From the NCBI RefSeq assembly GCF_019343105.1, contig NZ_CP073764.1, forward strand, positions 1,922,001 through 1,986,000: 64,000 bases of DNA. The letters run 5' to 3'. Shown here in pieces: positions 1 through 7,322 of the stretch (the first letter of the stretch is position 1; each line of letters begins with the position of its first letter). A program made the translations under genes and the position numbers. The notes beneath the pieces were generated by a model. It was given only the letters and a program-made list of their open reading frames with translations, searched no databases and was not told the origin of the DNA. The DNA comes from Methylovirgula sp. HY1 (GTDB lineage: Bacteria; Pseudomonadota; Alphaproteobacteria; Rhizobiales; Beijerinckiaceae).

Positions 1-2
1 AA

Positions 3-230
3 AGGCTGATGCGCCGCATCGGCATTCCACCGGAGCCGCGAAAATTCACGCCACATGTCACTTTGGCGCGGCTGCGGGATGCGTCGACGACGGCGGTCGC
101 CGCCTATCTTTCCGCGCGTGGATTTTTCTTTTCCCGCCGGTTTGAAGCCACGCGTTTTGTGCTTTTCTCCGCTCGAGCCTCGACCGGCGGTGGGCCTTAT
201 GTGGTCGAGGCCGCTTATCCGCTCGGATAG
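3..230 (+). CDS. thpR: RNA 2',3'-cyclic phosphodiesterase (2'-5' RNA ligase family), 3' end only
   Basis: These are the last 75 codons of a gene that begins before the window. The peptide carries HVTLARL, the second HxTx motif of the 2H phosphoesterase superfamily, followed by the usual C-terminal strands (RFVLFSA, YVVEAAYPL). ThpR proteins open RNA 2',3'-cyclic phosphates; the cellular substrate is not settled. The first HxTx motif would lie upstream and cannot be checked. The call rests on one motif and the C-terminal pattern. Confidence 0.75.
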   Translation, partial: RLMRRIGIPPEPRKFTPHVTLARLRDASTTAVAAYLSARGFFFSRRFEATRFVLFSARASTGGGPYVVEAAYPLG

Positions 231-363
231 AGCACGGCTTTGAAAAATATCTGATTTTTCTGGGCTTAAAACTTCGGAACTCGTTCCGGCTTTTTGATTT
301 TGCGGGTTTTCTTGTCGGCCGGGTGCTTCCATCCGGTCAAAAAACCCTCTTGAGGCGCCACGC

Positions 364-1155
364 TCAGTTCTTGATCACACGATCGAGATGCGCGGCGGCG
401 GCAAACGAGGGCGCCTGAGAGGCGTCGATCGTGGCGCTGGTCACATCGCAGTCCTTCAAATCCGTATTGCCCAAGATGACGCCACGAAAATCGGCGCCCG
501 CCGCGTCAGCGCCCGCCAGATCGGCATCGACCAAACTGGTGCCGGCGAGTTTCGAAAATTCGAGATTGGCGCGGGCAAGATTAGCGCCTTGAAAATCGGC
601 ACCACGAAGATCGGCCGAGTTCAGTACCGCGCGCATGAGGCCCATGGATTGATTCGTCATATCGGCCGAGAGATTCGCTTTGACGAATTTCGCCTTGCGC
701 ATTTGTGCGCCGGAAAAATCGCCCGCGATGCGCGCATAGGAAAGATCCGCATTGTCGAAATTCGCCTTCTGCATTTGCGCGGCGAAGAGGGAAGCATGAG
801 TAAGATCGGCGCCGGAAAAATCCGCGCCGATTGCCCAGACCTGATCGAATATGGCGCCTTGGAGTCGCGCGCCCTTGAATTTCGTCTTGTTGAGCCGTGC
901 GGCGCGGAAGTTGACGCCGGAAAAATCGAGACCTGAAAGGTCGAGCCCATTGAGGCTCTTCGAGGAAAGATCGGGCTTCTTGCCGGCCGCCAGAAGCTTC
1001 TCGATTTGGAGACGCGTCATGTCCGCTGTCGTGTATTGCGGCGAATTGAGATCGAGACCGCGCATCGCATCTTGTGCCGCGATCGGCGGCGCGAGAGCGA
1101 TCATGCCGGCAAGCGCGCCGGCGCATACGAAGATACGTGTCATTGGGGCTGTCAC
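364..1155 (-). CDS. Exported pentapeptide-repeat protein
   Basis: A 263-residue protein. The GTG start at 1155 is chosen because AGGAGG lies five bases upstream; an in-frame ATG at 1143 has its SD too far away. A signal peptide (MTRIFVCAGALAGMIALAPPIAAQ) precedes about 200 residues of A(D/N)LxX pentapeptide repeats (GADFSGADLTHASLF, KANFDNADL, GADFQGANLARANLEF), which fold as a right-handed beta-helix. The function is unknown; members range from gyrase-protecting DNA mimics to structural proteins, and export makes a gyrase role unlikely. It stands alone, with no operon partner. Confidence 0.85.
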   Translation of the reverse strand: MTAPMTRIFVCAGALAGMIALAPPIAAQDAMRGLDLNSPQYTTADMTRLQIEKLLAAGKKPDLSSKSLNGLDLSGLDFSGVNFRAARLNKTKFKGARLQGAIFDQVWAIGADFSGADLTHASLFAAQMQKANFDNADLSYARIAGDFSGAQMRKAKFVKANLSADMTNQSMGLMRAVLNSADLRGADFQGANLARANLEFSKLAGTSLVDADLAGADAAGADFRGVILGNTDLKDCDVTSATIDASQAPSFAAAAHLDRVIKN

Positions 1156-1500
1156 ATCATCCTCCTGGGGGCGCACCTGGTCGGTCGTCGCGCAAGCATA
1201 GATCTTCAGCGATCATGTGGTCGTCTGGATGCCAGCGCTCGACTTCCTCGGCTCGTAGGAATGTCGGTAGGCTTTCCGATGTTCTACTCGGCGCTTTCAA
1301 GATCGCAACTTTCAAGGCCTAATTGGAGAAACAGCAGAGCTTGACCGGCAACACGCGCGCGCTGCCCGTACTCTTCACCGAGAGCGGGGCCGGCCCCGGG
1401 AGGCGGCATTTTGAACGAGGCCAGTTGCCCGGCTTGCGGAATTCCTCGTCTTGTCGGTGCAACCTACAAATGACACCATCGGCATAATCCGATTTCCAAA

Positions 1501-1540
1501 TATCGGAAAAGTCATTCAACTTCTCCGAAACATACTCTAG
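1501..1540. repeat. Degenerate copy of dispersed repeat, module A
   Basis: Read on the minus strand it matches the element at 5797 closely, sharing GAAGTTGAATGACTTTTCC with few changes. It is one arm pair of the modular palindromic repeat found across this window. Confidence 0.7.
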
Positions 1541-1560
1541 CAAATGCTTTCGTTTCTGTC

Positions 1561-1594
1561 GGTGACCCAAGTCACCAACCAAGTCACCAACCAA
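1561..1594 (+). promoter_or_regulatory. Inverted and direct repeat cluster upstream of the Crp/Fnr gene
   Basis: GGTGAC-CCAA-GTCACC is a perfect 6-bp inverted repeat. It is followed by two direct copies of the 12-mer GTCACCAACCAA, ending 45 bases before the ATG at 1640. The placement suits an operator, possibly autoregulatory, but this is inferred from position only. Confidence 0.4.
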
Positions 1595-1639
1595 GCACGA
1601 AGCACGGACACTGTCGTGCTCATAAATCAAGGGACGGAT

Positions 1640-2314
1640 ATGGCCGAGAGCCGCAAAATCGATCGATGGGTAGAAGGCTTCCCGTTTCTTCGCGCACTTG
1701 AAGCCGATCAATTCGCCAAGCTCGCCAAGGTCGTCCAATTTCCCGTCCTGGAAATTGGCCAGGTCGCTTACCAGCAGGATTGGGAATGCCCCAATTATAT
1801 CATGTGCGTCGAGGGCCGTACCCGCGTCTACAAGACGAGCGGCGCCGGCCGCGAGGTGTTGATCTATAAGGTCGAGGGCGGTGGCACCTGCGTGCTGACG
1901 ACACAGTGTCTGCTGTCAAACAGCAATTTTCCGGCGGAGAGCGTCGCCGAAACGCGGACCGAATTGGCGATTCTCCCCAAAAGCCACTTCCATAAGTTCA
2001 TGGCCGAGATCCCGGCGTTTCGCGATTATGTCATCGCAGATTATACGCGATTGCTTGGCATGATGTTCTCGCTTATCGACACGGTCGCTTTCGCAACAAC
2101 CGAGCAGCGTCTCGCCCGTCGGCTGCTGGCGGAGGCGGCCGAGCGGCGAGTCGTCGACAAGACCCACCAGCAGCTTGCCTCGGACATCGGAACCGTAAGG
2201 GAAATTGTCAGCCGCCATCTCGGCGATTGGGAGCGCAAAGGCTGGGTCATCAGCAACCGGGGGCAAATCCAGATCGTGGATAAGTCTGCGCTCGCCTCCA
2301 GACAGGCACAGTAA
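1640..2314 (+). CDS. Crp/Fnr-family transcriptional regulator
   Basis: A 224-residue protein. The ATG at 1640 follows AAGGGACGG; upstream in-frame codons only translate the repeat cluster. A cyclic-nucleotide-binding-type beta-roll spans about residues 20-130 (fragment CVEGRTRVYKTSGAGREVL), then the long dimer helix, then a Crp-type winged helix at about 150-215 (LASDIGTVREIVSRHLGDWE). It lacks the N-terminal cysteine cluster of Fe-S FNR proteins, so direct oxygen sensing of that kind is not indicated. It is co-directional with eutB 73 bases downstream; whether it controls eutBC is inference. Confidence 0.9.
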   Translation: MAESRKIDRWVEGFPFLRALEADQFAKLAKVVQFPVLEIGQVAYQQDWECPNYIMCVEGRTRVYKTSGAGREVLIYKVEGGGTCVLTTQCLLSNSNFPAESVAETRTELAILPKSHFHKFMAEIPAFRDYVIADYTRLLGMMFSLIDTVAFATTEQRLARRLLAEAAERRVVDKTHQQLASDIGTVREIVSRHLGDWERKGWVISNRGQIQIVDKSALASRQAQ

Positions 2315-2387
2315 ACGTCTATCCGGCTCAAGCAGCAGGCCCCATGTCACATCTTGCCGCCAATCCCCGTGGAAAGGCATTCCGCTC

Positions 2388-3770
2388 ATGTCCTATGCTT
2401 GCACCTTGGGCGCCACGCGCTATCGATTCGACGATCTGAAGATGCTGATGGCGCGCGCTTCGCCGCCGCGCGCAGGCGATCGGCTCGCCGGAGTTGCCGC
2501 AGCAAGCGCCGAGGAAACGGTCGCCGCGCGCCTTGCGCTCGCAGATCTGCCCCTCGCGCGCTTTCTCGACGAAGCCCTCGTCCCTTATGAAGCGGATGCC
2601 GTGACGCGGCTGATCCTTGACACGCATGATGCTGGCGCCTTCGCGCCGGTCGGCAGCCTTACCGTCGGCGGCTTTCGCGACTTTCTTCTCTCCGATGCCG
2701 CGACGAAGGAAGCGCTCGCCGCTCTCGCGCCGGGGCTGACCCCAGAAATGGCCGCCGCGGTTTCGAAGCTGATGCGCAATCAGGATCTTATCGCGGTTGC
2801 GCGGAAGATTTCCGTCGTCACGCGCTTTCGCACCACCATAGGATTGCCCGGACGACTTTCGGTGCGGCTGCAGCCCAATCATCCAAGCGATGATCTCGCC
2901 GGCATTGGCGCTGCCATTCTCGATGGCTTGATGTATGGCTGCGGCGACGCCTGTATCGGCGTCAATCCCGCCACCGATAGCGCCGCGCAGGCGCTTCGCA
3001 TTTTGCAAACCATCGAAGAGCTGCGGCTGCGTTTCGAAATTCCAGTGCAGAGCTGCGTGCTCGCCCATGTGACAACCATGCTGCAAGTCATGGCACGCGG
3101 CGGCCCGGTCGATCTCGTGTTTCAATCGATCGCTGGATCGGAAGCGGCCAATAGATCCTTCGGCGTTACGCTCGCTTTGCTCGACGAAGCGCATGCGGCA
3201 GCGATGAGCCTCGATCGCGGCGGCGCCAATGTCATGTATTTCGAAACAGGCCAAGGCGCGGCGCTCTCGGCGGGCGCACACCATGGCGTCGATCAACAGA
3301 CGATGGAGGCGCGAGCCTATGCCGTCGCCCGCCGCTATCGGCCGCTTCTCGTCAACAGCGTCGTCGGCTTCATCGGCCCCGAATATCTCTACGACGGCAA
3401 AGAGATCATTCGCGCCGGGCTGGAAGATCATTTTTGCGGCAAGCTGCTCGGCCTGCCGATGGGAATCGACGTCTGCTATACCAATCATGCCGAGGCCGAC
3501 CAGGACGATATGGACAACCTCCTGACCTTGCTCGGCGTCGCCGGCTGCACCTATGTGATGGGCGTTCCCGGCGCCGACGACATCATGCTCGGCTATCAAT
3601 CGACCTCATTCCACGATGCGCTTTATCTGCGCGCCGTGCTGGGCCTCAAGCCGGCTCCGGAATTCGAAGCCTGGCTGTGGAAATTCGGGATCATGGATCA
3701 AGAAGCACGGGTGCGGCCGAAACTCGACGGCGGCGCCGCGAAACTGCTCGCCGCGGGCGGCGGAGGTTAG
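2388..3770 (+). CDS. eutB: Ethanolamine ammonia-lyase large (heavy) subunit
   Basis: A 460-residue protein, close to the usual 450-465 of EutB. The ATG at 2388 has GGAAAGG upstream. With EutC it forms the adenosylcobalamin-dependent enzyme that converts ethanolamine to acetaldehyde and ammonia. The TIM-barrel body is complete, with recognisable stretches RLQPNHPSDDLAGIGAAILDG, GLMYGCGDACIGVNPATDS and VVGFIGPEYLYDG. The light subunit is at 4289. No microcompartment shell, eutA, eutH or alcohol/aldehyde dehydrogenase gene is nearby, so this is the minimal eutBC arrangement, probably used to obtain nitrogen. Confidence 0.95.
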   Translation: MSYACTLGATRYRFDDLKMLMARASPPRAGDRLAGVAAASAEETVAARLALADLPLARFLDEALVPYEADAVTRLILDTHDAGAFAPVGSLTVGGFRDFLLSDAATKEALAALAPGLTPEMAAAVSKLMRNQDLIAVARKISVVTRFRTTIGLPGRLSVRLQPNHPSDDLAGIGAAILDGLMYGCGDACIGVNPATDSAAQALRILQTIEELRLRFEIPVQSCVLAHVTTMLQVMARGGPVDLVFQSIAGSEAANRSFGVTLALLDEAHAAAMSLDRGGANVMYFETGQGAALSAGAHHGVDQQTMEARAYAVARRYRPLLVNSVVGFIGPEYLYDGKEIIRAGLEDHFCGKLLGLPMGIDVCYTNHAEADQDDMDNLLTLLGVAGCTYVMGVPGADDIMLGYQSTSFHDALYLRAVLGLKPAPEFEAWLWKFGIMDQEARVRPKLDGGAAKLLAAGGGG

Positions 3771-3799
3771 AGCGCGGCGCAGATCATCTTGCGCCAGCC

Positions 3800-4018
3800 T
3801 CACTCGTTGCCATGCGCTTCTTCATTGAGCGTGATCGTATTCATTTGCGAAAAATCGACGGCGACCGGCTGATTGGCGCGCCGCGCCGCCGTTTGCAATG
3901 TCTTGATGACATGTTCGAGCCGACGATAGGCTTCCTTATATTCATCTGAATTCGCCGGCAGATTGAACGGCTTCAAACAATATTCGATGATTTCGCGCGG
4001 TCTCTCCAATGCGCTCAT
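3800..4018 (-). CDS. Small conserved-looking hypothetical protein (72 aa)
   Basis: A small gene antisense to and between eutB and eutC. The ATG at 4018 has AAGGAG eight bases upstream, and the protein MSALERPREIIEYCLKPF... is acidic, helical and free of low complexity. That supports a real gene rather than a shadow, since neither neighbour overlaps it. No family is recognised. It separates the two lyase subunits by 518 bases, so eutC must either be read through an antisense gene or have its own promoter. Confidence 0.65.
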   Translation of the reverse strand: MSALERPREIIEYCLKPFNLPANSDEYKEAYRRLEHVIKTLQTAARRANQPVAVDFSQMNTITLNEEAHGNE

Positions 4019-4288
4019 TCTGCGGCTCCTTGCTGCTTTTCGACTCGACCTGTCCGCAACCCCTGCCGAAAATGCGCGAGGATAGCGCGGTCTTGCCAGT
4101 GTAAACCGTCTTAGACCCCGTCTGGTTCAATGACCAGCATCGAAACAACGGATGAAGGTCTATCTTATCGTGTAGACGCGGCTTGTAGATGACGCTCAGC
4201 CTACTGCTTGTGTATCCAATACCAGGGGCCGAAAGGGGCGCGGATAGTCGTGCCCCGGCCGAGGCGATCGCAGAATATACGGACCAAT

Positions 4289-5050
4289 ATGAACGATTCT
4301 CACTCAGATGCTTCTTACGATCCTTGGGCTTTCCTGCGGCGCGCGACCTCGGCACGCATCGCGCTCGGCCGGACCGGCGATGCGCTGCCGACGACGCGCG
4401 TCCTCGAATTCGCGCGCGCACATGCCCGTGCCCGCGATGCCGTTCACACCGCGCTCGACGTGCAAAGCCTGTCCGCCGCGCTTGCCGACCTCGCCCCTAC
4501 CCTGGTCGAAAGCTGCGCCGCGAACCGCACCATCTATCTGCAAAGGCCCGATCTCGGCTGCCGGCTTACCGAGGAGTCACGTGCAGCGCTCAAGCATGGC
4601 GCTTATGACGCGGTCATCGTCCTTGCCGACGGGCTCTCCGCCACGGCCGTGCAGCTACACGGCGGCGCGCTTTGCCGCGACCTGCAAAACAGGCCCGATT
4701 GGCGTTTCGCACCGCCGGTCATCGCGCGCCAGGCGCGGGTCGCGCTCGGCGATGAGATCGCGGCGGCGACCGGCGCTGACCTGGTGATCGTTCTCATCGG
4801 CGAAAGGCCCGGCCTCAGCGCCAGCGATTCGCTAGGCGCCTACATCACTTTTGCGCCGAAACCCGGCGCGACGGCGAACGCCGAACGCAATTGCATATCC
4901 AATATCCGGCCCGCCGGCCTTGCCCTTCCCGAGGCGGCCCGCCGCATAAGCGCCATCATGGCGCTGGCCAGGAGTCTGGGGCGTACCGGAACGGAATTGA
5001 AGGAAGACGCGGCGCTAGCTTTAACGGCACCGCACAAAACAAAAGCCTAG
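4289..5050 (+). CDS. eutC: Ethanolamine ammonia-lyase small (light) subunit
   Basis: A 253-residue partner of EutB, of normal length. The N-terminal part (DPWAFLRRATSARIALGRTG) and the conserved core (VESCAANRTIYLQRPDLGCRL, VIVLADGLSATAVQLHG, LIGERPGLSASDSLGAYITF) match the EutC family. EutC supplies most of the base-off cobalamin binding site in the (EutB2-EutC2)3 complex. The start at 4289 (MNDSHSD) fits the homology, but no strong SD is visible; an upstream in-frame ATG at 4208 is poorer. A GC-rich 7-bp hairpin (5057-5083) follows the stop, without a U-tract. Confidence 0.93.
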   Translation: MNDSHSDASYDPWAFLRRATSARIALGRTGDALPTTRVLEFARAHARARDAVHTALDVQSLSAALADLAPTLVESCAANRTIYLQRPDLGCRLTEESRAALKHGAYDAVIVLADGLSATAVQLHGGALCRDLQNRPDWRFAPPVIARQARVALGDEIAAATGADLVIVLIGERPGLSASDSLGAYITFAPKPGATANAERNCISNIRPAGLALPEAARRISAIMALARSLGRTGTELKEDAALALTAPHKTKA

Positions 5051-5369
5051 CCTTGCCCGCCGGCCGAGAGATTCGACCGGCGGCGAGCCATGAGATTTCA
5101 GGAAACTCAAACGAAATAGTCTTATTTAAAACTGTTCCATAGAGCCTGTTCTCTCGATAAAGCTCGGCTATTCAGAAGTAATTTTGAAATCATCCTTGAA
5201 TTTCTACGTAGGATAGGACATATTTAGAAAGTCGATAGACGGCCAGAAGACTAGGCAGTGTGCTGATGAAAATCGCGCCGGGCCGAACATCCTCTCTCCC
5301 GAAAACGCGAATTCGACGGCCTGCGGCTTCGCGGGTTAAGCTAAATCTATGTCTGTGAAAGGGTTTCCC
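5051..5369. other. Intergenic region, cold-shock gene 5' region
   Basis: AT-richer than its surroundings. It probably contains the promoter and a long 5' untranslated leader of the cold-shock gene, as is common for csp genes. No gene is supported; a minus-strand frame through it is a shadow. Confidence 0.5.
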
Positions 5370-5582
5370 ATGACCACGGGAACCGTAAAATGGTTCAATG
5401 CCCAAAAGGGCTTCGGTTTCATTGCGCCGGATGACGGCGGCACTGATGCCTTCGTCCACATCAGCGCTGTAGAGCGTTCCGGCCTCGGCAATTTGCATGA
5501 GGGCCAAAAGGTTCGCTTCGAGCTCGTTTCCGATCGGAAGAGCGGCAAGATGTCGGCCGACAATCTCAAAGTTCTGGCCTGA
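5370..5582 (+). CDS. Cold-shock domain protein (CspA family)
   Basis: A 70-residue single cold-shock domain. RNP1 is KGFGFIAP and RNP2 is FVHISAV, the single-stranded nucleic acid binding surface. The ATG at 5370 is preferred over the one at 5349: AAAGGG lies just upstream and the family starts at (M)xxGTVKWFN. It is expected to act as an RNA chaperone that melts mRNA secondary structure. A terminator follows at 5744. Confidence 0.96.
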   Translation: MTTGTVKWFNAQKGFGFIAPDDGGTDAFVHISAVERSGLGNLHEGQKVRFELVSDRKSGKMSADNLKVLA

Positions 5583-5743
5583 GTGCATGGTCGGCGGCGT
5601 TGAGCCTGCCGATCTCTGCGATCATCTGGATGAAGCCGACCACGGATGTACTGGCAGCTTTGTTTGAGATGATACGGATAGCATGATGCCGAATGGGGCG
5701 CGTCGCGCCTAAGGCCCTCGCCTTCACGGCCCTTGCGCCTATG

Positions 5744-5782
5744 GCCCCGCACCTTTCCAAGGTCGCGGGGCTTTTCATTTTT
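5744..5782 (+). terminator. Rho-independent terminator downstream of the cold-shock gene
   Basis: GCCCCGC-ACCTT-tcc-AAGGT-c-GCGGGGC gives a 12-bp stem with one bulge, followed by TTTTCATTTTT. It lies 160 bases after the csp stop codon. Confidence 0.85.
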
Positions 5783-5796
5783 GCGTGTCGGCCGCC

Positions 5797-5857
5797 AGAG
5801 CATGTTCCAGAAAAGTTGAATGACTTTTCCGATAACACCCGATCGGAAAACGCTCCA
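5797..5857. repeat. Dispersed modular palindromic repeat (modules A and half B)
   Basis: Module A (AGAGCATGTTCCAGAAAAGT and its imperfect complement) is followed by the right arm of module B, CCCGATCGGAAAACGCTCC. It sits directly between the csp terminator and the 43-residue gene. Confidence 0.8.
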
Positions 5858-5886
5858 GCACGAACCAGGCGACAAGGAGAACCAAC

Positions 5887-6018
5887 ATGGCCAAGGGACA
5901 GAAACGCAGCAACAAGGAAATCCGAAAACCAAAGAAAGACAAGGAAATCGCCGCGCCACCAGCCGGCATGACCAAAGGCATCGTCGCCGCGATGGGCACG
6001 TCGAAAAAGAAGGGGTGA
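5887..6018 (+). CDS. Small basic conserved hypothetical protein (43 aa)
   Basis: The ATG at 5887 has AAGGAG eight bases upstream, and the stop TGA ends at 6018. The peptide begins MAKGQKRSNKEIRKPKKDKE and ends TSKKKG, so it is strongly Lys/Arg-rich and probably nucleic-acid- or ribosome-associated (inference). Small proteins with an MAKGQxRSNKExRKPKK start occur widely in alphaproteobacteria without a known function (recalled, not searched). Its strong SD and neighbourhood with csp support a real gene. Confidence 0.75.
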   Translation: MAKGQKRSNKEIRKPKKDKEIAAPPAGMTKGIVAAMGTSKKKG

Positions 6019-6085
6019 GTGCGCCGCGCCTGGAGCATATTTTTTTGCGGCGCGCGAATTTTGCGACGTCCGAAGGAGGTCGATC

Positions 6086-6391
6086 ATGCGCTATCTCGGT
6101 GAGCTCAGAGGCAGTGGGCTTGTCATGTGCGACGGCAAAGCGGTCGCGCGGGCCTCTTACGATTTCGACTGCTTCCTCCAGCCGAAGACAGGCGTGATGA
6201 GCAGCGGCGAGATCCGGCTCGCCGCAACGATCCTGAAAGATGTGTTCGGCCGCCGGGATGTGCAATTGCGCACCGATGACGGCCGCCTCCTCGATCTCCG
6301 ATTTTCCGAAAAGAAGCTGCTGTCGACGGCGGAGAGCGCCCATGTGGATGTGACCGGCGAACTGCCGACGCCACAAGAATGGGTGCATTGA
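6086..6391 (+). CDS. Conserved hypothetical protein (101 aa)
   Basis: The start ATG at 6086 follows a near-perfect SD (GAAGGAGGTC). The product, MRYLGELRGSGLVMCDGK...PTPQEWVH, is a small soluble beta-rich protein without signal or membrane segments. No function is recognised. It follows the 43-residue gene in the same direction 67 bases downstream and may be co-transcribed with it. Confidence 0.8.
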   Translation: MRYLGELRGSGLVMCDGKAVARASYDFDCFLQPKTGVMSSGEIRLAATILKDVFGRRDVQLRTDDGRLLDLRFSEKKLLSTAESAHVDVTGELPTPQEWVH

Positions 6392-6500
6392 AGGACGCCC
6401 GCCGCCGGGCCTACGCGGCACGGATTTCGCCTCATTCCTTTATGACCACGTAGTCGAGGACGGCGCCGCGCCCCGCGGCAGTGACGCGCACGCGCGCGCC

Positions 6501-6660
6501 TAGAGCGTTTTCCGATCGGATGGACTCACCTGATCGAGAGGAAAACACTCCAAATCAATAAGCTGGAGCATGGTCTTATCAATGAGAACTCGGATATATC
6601 CGAGTTCTAAAAAGTGAGACATCGGATATATCCGATGTCTAAATATCGGAACATGCCCTA
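6501..6660. repeat. Longest copy of the dispersed modular repeat
   Basis: It contains module B left arm (GAGCGTTTTCCGATCGG), a decayed right arm (AGGAAAACACTCC), the linker AAATCAATAAGCTGGAGCATG, two perfect 24-bp palindromes, and a module A remnant (ATCGGAACATGCCCTAG). Confidence 0.8.
6585..6640. promoter_or_regulatory. Twin perfect 24-bp palindromes upstream of mog
   Basis: The palindromes at 6585-6608 (half AGAACTCGGATA) and 6617-6640 (half AGACATCGGATA) share the core TCGGATATATCCGA. Their centres are 32 bp apart, about three helical turns, and 98-153 bp before the mog start. They could be a tandem operator or part of the repeat element. Confidence 0.5.
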
Positions 6661-6737
6661 GCTCGTGCTATTCGCTAGGCTTCCGGTATTGAATTGCCTA
6701 AATTCGCGGCGGGCAGCGGCAAAATCCAGGGTGGACG

Positions 6738-7283
6738 ATGGTTGAAGGGGCAGAGCGCGCGGCGATCATCGGCGTGGTCACCGCCTCTGATCGGGCCAGC
6801 GCCGGCGTCTATCGAGATGAAAGCGGGCCGGCGATCGTCGCCTATCTCGATCGGATTCTGACGACGCCTTTCAAAATATTACGGCGTATCATTCCGGATG
6901 GCTTCGAATCGGTCCGCGATACGCTGATCGAACTGGCCGATAAAGAGGGCTGCGATCTGATTTTGACCACGGGGGGTACGGGCCCGAGCCCGCGCGATTT
7001 GACACCGGAGGCGACGGAAGCTGCGGCGCCGCGCGTGCTGCCGGGTTTCGGCGAACTCATGCGCCAAGTGAGCCTGCAACAAGTGCCGACGGCGATCCTG
7101 TCGCGGCAGATGGCGGCGCATCGTGGCCCCTGCCTCATCATCAATCTGCCCGGCAAGCCGGCGTCGATCGAAGTCTGCCTCAACGCAGTGTTTCCGGCAG
7201 TGCCCTATTGCCTCGATCTCATCGGCGCGGCGCGGATTGACATCAATCCCGCCGCGCTCAAATCCTTCCGGCCCAAACAATGA
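6738..7283 (+). CDS. mog: Molybdopterin adenylyltransferase
   Basis: A 181-residue MogA/MoaB-fold protein that activates molybdopterin with ATP to give MPT-AMP before molybdate insertion. It has the family motifs VVTASDRASAGVYRDESG near the N-terminus and LTTGGTGPSPRDLTPEAT at about residues 75-92. PGKPASIEVCLNAV follows near the C-terminus. The start at 6738 has AGGGTGG close upstream. It is not next to other moa/moe genes here, so it is a dispersed member of the cofactor pathway. Confidence 0.93.
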   Translation: MVEGAERAAIIGVVTASDRASAGVYRDESGPAIVAYLDRILTTPFKILRRIIPDGFESVRDTLIELADKEGCDLILTTGGTGPSPRDLTPEATEAAAPRVLPGFGELMRQVSLQQVPTAILSRQMAAHRGPCLIINLPGKPASIEVCLNAVFPAVPYCLDLIGAARIDINPAALKSFRPKQ

Positions 7284-7322
7284 GCGCAAACTAAGCGACG
7301 AGGCGAAAAGCACCCCCCAAAA

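Larger units (their letters stand above)
1156..1639. other. Intergenic region without a supported gene
   Basis: It lies between the divergent pentapeptide gene and the Crp/Fnr gene. It holds a degenerate dispersed-repeat copy (1501-1540) and a short repeat cluster (1561-1594). Reading frames here lack a credible start and SD; one of them is only the translation of the repeat. Confidence 0.6.
6392..6737. other. Intergenic region made largely of repeat DNA
   Basis: Nearly half of this gap is the repeat element 6501-6660 with its two internal palindromes. The rest holds the 5' region of mog. No gene was seen. Confidence 0.6.

Noticed and set aside
1319-1738. A minus-strand frame containing EKLNDFSD, a peptide also seen in frames at 5.8 and 11.3 kb
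   Set aside because: The shared peptide is the translation of the dispersed repeat module A, not a protein family.
2328-3599. A 423-codon open frame on the minus strand across eutB
   Set aside because: It is the complement-strand shadow of eutB: no SD, Arg/His/Ala-heavy composition, no recognisable family, and full overlap with a certain gene.
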